15,104 bases of DNA from an uncultured Eubacterium sp. (GTDB lineage: Bacteria; Bacillota; Clostridia; Lachnospirales; CAG-274), in the NCBI GenBank assembly GCA_900545305.1, contig UQYD01000042.1, positions 1 through 15,104 on the forward strand. Reading direction: 5' to 3'. Both the position numbers and the translations under genes were made by a program. Each line of letters begins with the position of its first letter. Position 1 is the stretch's first letter. Below the pieces are notes generated by a model that made no database searches, was not told the origin of the DNA, and worked only from the letters and a program-made list of their open reading frames with translations. Below, piece after piece: positions 14,228-15,104 of this stretch.

Positions 14228-14572
14228 TTATCTTACTGGCTCGTAATCTATTTTAGAAACTTCATCCGTTGCTTCTAATTTAAAAATAACCGGTCTTAAT
14301 CCATCATTGCAACTACAAATAGCAACCCCTGGCTTTTTTATCCAATCTCCATAGTAAAACACATCATTTCCTGCCCCATGTGCAAGTGCAAAAACATATT
14401 GATAAATAGCTTTCCAAGCCTCATCACACAATTCCTCCGGCTTTGCATAGTCTGCATAAAATACTTGCCCTTCTTTTAACATTGGGCAGGCAGTAAGACC
14501 ATCTACTCCATATTCTAAAGCTAAGTCCTCATTAAACATAGTTCTCAATACTGTAATTTTCACATTTTTCAT
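14228..14572 (-). CDS. TIGR04076-type protein of unknown function
   Basis: This is a 114-residue protein. The pattern MKNVKITVLRTMFNEDLALE, then CPMLKEGQVFYADYAKPE, AWKAIYQYVFALAHG, FYYGDWIKKPGVAICSCNDG and LRPVIFKLEA matches the TIGR04076 family as I remember it. The family is small, widespread in anaerobes and without a known reaction. Cys29, Cys49, Cys86 and Cys88 could bind a metal or act in redox chemistry; this is a guess. It has no signal peptide. The ATG at 14572 is chosen over a GTG at 14581, which would overlap the stop of the NUDIX gene. The ribosome site GAGGGAG lies in the end of that gene. The operon partners, NUDIX and EFR1, suggest a redox or repair setting. Confidence 0.85.
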   Translation of the reverse strand: MKNVKITVLRTMFNEDLALEYGVDGLTACPMLKEGQVFYADYAKPEELCDEAWKAIYQYVFALAHGAGNDVFYYGDWIKKPGVAICSCNDGLRPVIFKLEATDEVSKIDYEPVR

Positions 14573-14577
14573 AATTA

Positions 14578-14979
14578 TCACTCTCCCTCTATATCTTTCA
14601 TCATTTCCATAAAATGCCCCAAATTTCCTTTACCGGCAAATTTATCAATATCAAAAAAGTTGCTTTCTACACCAATCCACAATAAAGGATTTTCGTCTCC
14701 ATAAACATCCAATGCCTTTTCTAAATATCCAAAATAGACTTCCAATGTAAGGTCTTGTATAAAATAAATCGAATCAACAAGATGATGCAAAACAATATCC
14801 TTTGACGAAATTCCTGTTTCCTCAAAAAGTTCTCTGTAAGCTGCATTTTCACTACTTTCTCCTTTTTGAACTTTTCCACCAACAAAATTTAACTTTCCTT
14901 TGTAAGGGTCTTTTCGCCTTTGACACATCAAAACCTTATCTTTGTTTTTATTAAATACTATAACTAAATTTACTTTCAT
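14578..14979 (-). CDS. NUDIX hydrolase
   Basis: This 133-residue cytoplasmic enzyme carries a full Nudix box from Gly35 to Ile57 (G-x5-E-x7-R-E-L-x-E-E-x-G-I, Arg49, Glu50, Glu53, Glu54). It should cleave a nucleoside diphosphate linked to another group, with Mg2+ or Mn2+. The start MKVNLVIVFNKNKDKVLMCQ and the KLNFVGGK segment resemble MutT-like 8-oxo-dGTP-type proteins, but the substrate cannot be set from sequence. AAGGAGA precedes the ATG by 7 nt. It is first in an operon with the TIGR04076-type and EFR1 genes, and its promoter is about 25 nt upstream. Confidence 0.93.
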   Translation of the reverse strand: MKVNLVIVFNKNKDKVLMCQRRKDPYKGKLNFVGGKVQKGESSENAAYRELFEETGISSKDIVLHHLVDSIYFIQDLTLEVYFGYLEKALDVYGDENPLLWIGVESNFFDIDKFAGKGNLGHFMEMMKDIEGE

Positions 14980-15003
14980 ATTTTTATCTCCTTGCTTAAC
15001 AGT

Positions 15004-15012
15004 ATTATAGCA
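15004..15012 (-). promoter_or_regulatory. Extended -10 promoter of the NUDIX operon
   Basis: The minus strand reads TGCTATAAT, a perfect -10 with the TG extension. The -35 region is only T-rich. Transcription should start near 14998, giving a leader of about 20 nt. Confidence 0.75.
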
Positions 15013-15027
15013 TAAATCATATAAAAC

Positions 15028-15067
15028 AAAAAAGACAACCCTAGAAAAATATTTCTAGGATTGTCTT
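15028..15067 (-). terminator. Intrinsic terminator of the gene upstream of NUDIX
   Basis: Positions 15032-15047 and 15052-15067 pair over 16 bp with one G.T pair and an AATA/TATT loop. On the minus strand a run of T's follows (complement of 15028-15033). It closes a transcript entering the window from the right end. Confidence 0.9.
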
Positions 15068-15071
15068 AAAA

Positions 15072-15104
15072 TCACTTAATTTTATACGGCTGTTCTGCCT
15101 TCCT
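15072..15104 (-). other. Probable 3' end of an off-window gene
   Basis: The terminator next to it implies that a minus-strand gene ends here. Two frames close before the hairpin: one ends in EGRTAV with TAA at 15084-15082, the other ends in RKAEQPYKIK with TGA at 15074-15072. The stretch is too short to choose between them or name a product. Confidence 0.3.

Noticed and set aside
1..15104. CRISPR arrays, tRNA or rRNA genes, insertion sequences, integrase sites
   Set aside because: No regularly spaced repeats, tRNA-like cloverleaf, rRNA sequence, transposase or flanking target duplications were seen by reading; no search could be run.

Overview
The window is AT-rich, tightly packed bacterial DNA with strong Shine-Dalgarno sequences (AGGAGG and AAAGGGG types), sigma-A type promoters and short intrinsic terminators. 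The gene content points to an anaerobic low-GC Firmicute of the class Clostridia, probably Lachnospiraceae-like or a close relative. The supporting genes are a GltB/GltD glutamate synthase, an EFR1-type flavodoxin-ferredoxin, a TIGR04076-type protein, a Hanks-type kinase beside its characteristic HTH partner, and surface proteins with CxxC repeats. The genus cannot be read from the sequence.

Region 1 (1-5300, minus strand): the glutamate synthase operon. The large subunit gltB is complete, and the first codons of gltD overlap its end. About 600 bp upstream of gltB hold no gene. This stretch is rich in control signals: two promoters reading toward gltB, a terminator-like hairpin just inside the proximal transcript, and repeated CTTAAT-N3-ATTAAG type dyads.

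Region 2 (5300-7830, plus strand): a CaCA-family cation antiporter under a clear yybP-ykoY (Mn2+) riboswitch whose expression platform can mask or free the ribosome binding site. Next comes an iron-dependent alcohol dehydrogenase-family oxidoreductase with its own promoter, a hairpin at the mRNA 5' end and a terminator.

Region 3 (7860-10300, plus strand): four envelope-type genes in one apparent operon. They encode a membrane protein with Cys/His zinc-ribbon-like repeats and a C-terminal beta domain, a small GRAM/PH-like protein, a lipoprotein and a small secreted protein. A strong hairpin ends the run.

Region 4 (10320-13430): a signalling module. A transmembrane Ser/Thr kinase (minus) is divergent from an HTH protein (plus), and the HTH gene is followed by a secreted protein with a copper-amine-oxidase-N-like domain. 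The two divergent promoters overlap at a palindromic double -10 element, so only one should be occupied at a time. The kinase ectodomain and the secreted protein share an acidic D-x-D/N-G-D motif and a terminal YVPSN string.

Region 5 (13430-15104, minus strand): a three-gene operon of NUDIX hydrolase, TIGR04076-type protein and EFR1-type flavodoxin/ferredoxin, read from an extended -10 promoter. It is preceded by the terminator of a gene lying mostly outside the window.

The strongest candidates for something new are the overlapping-promoter kinase/HTH/secreted-protein module, the neighbouring four-gene envelope cluster, and the complex untranslated region between gltB and the antiporter.
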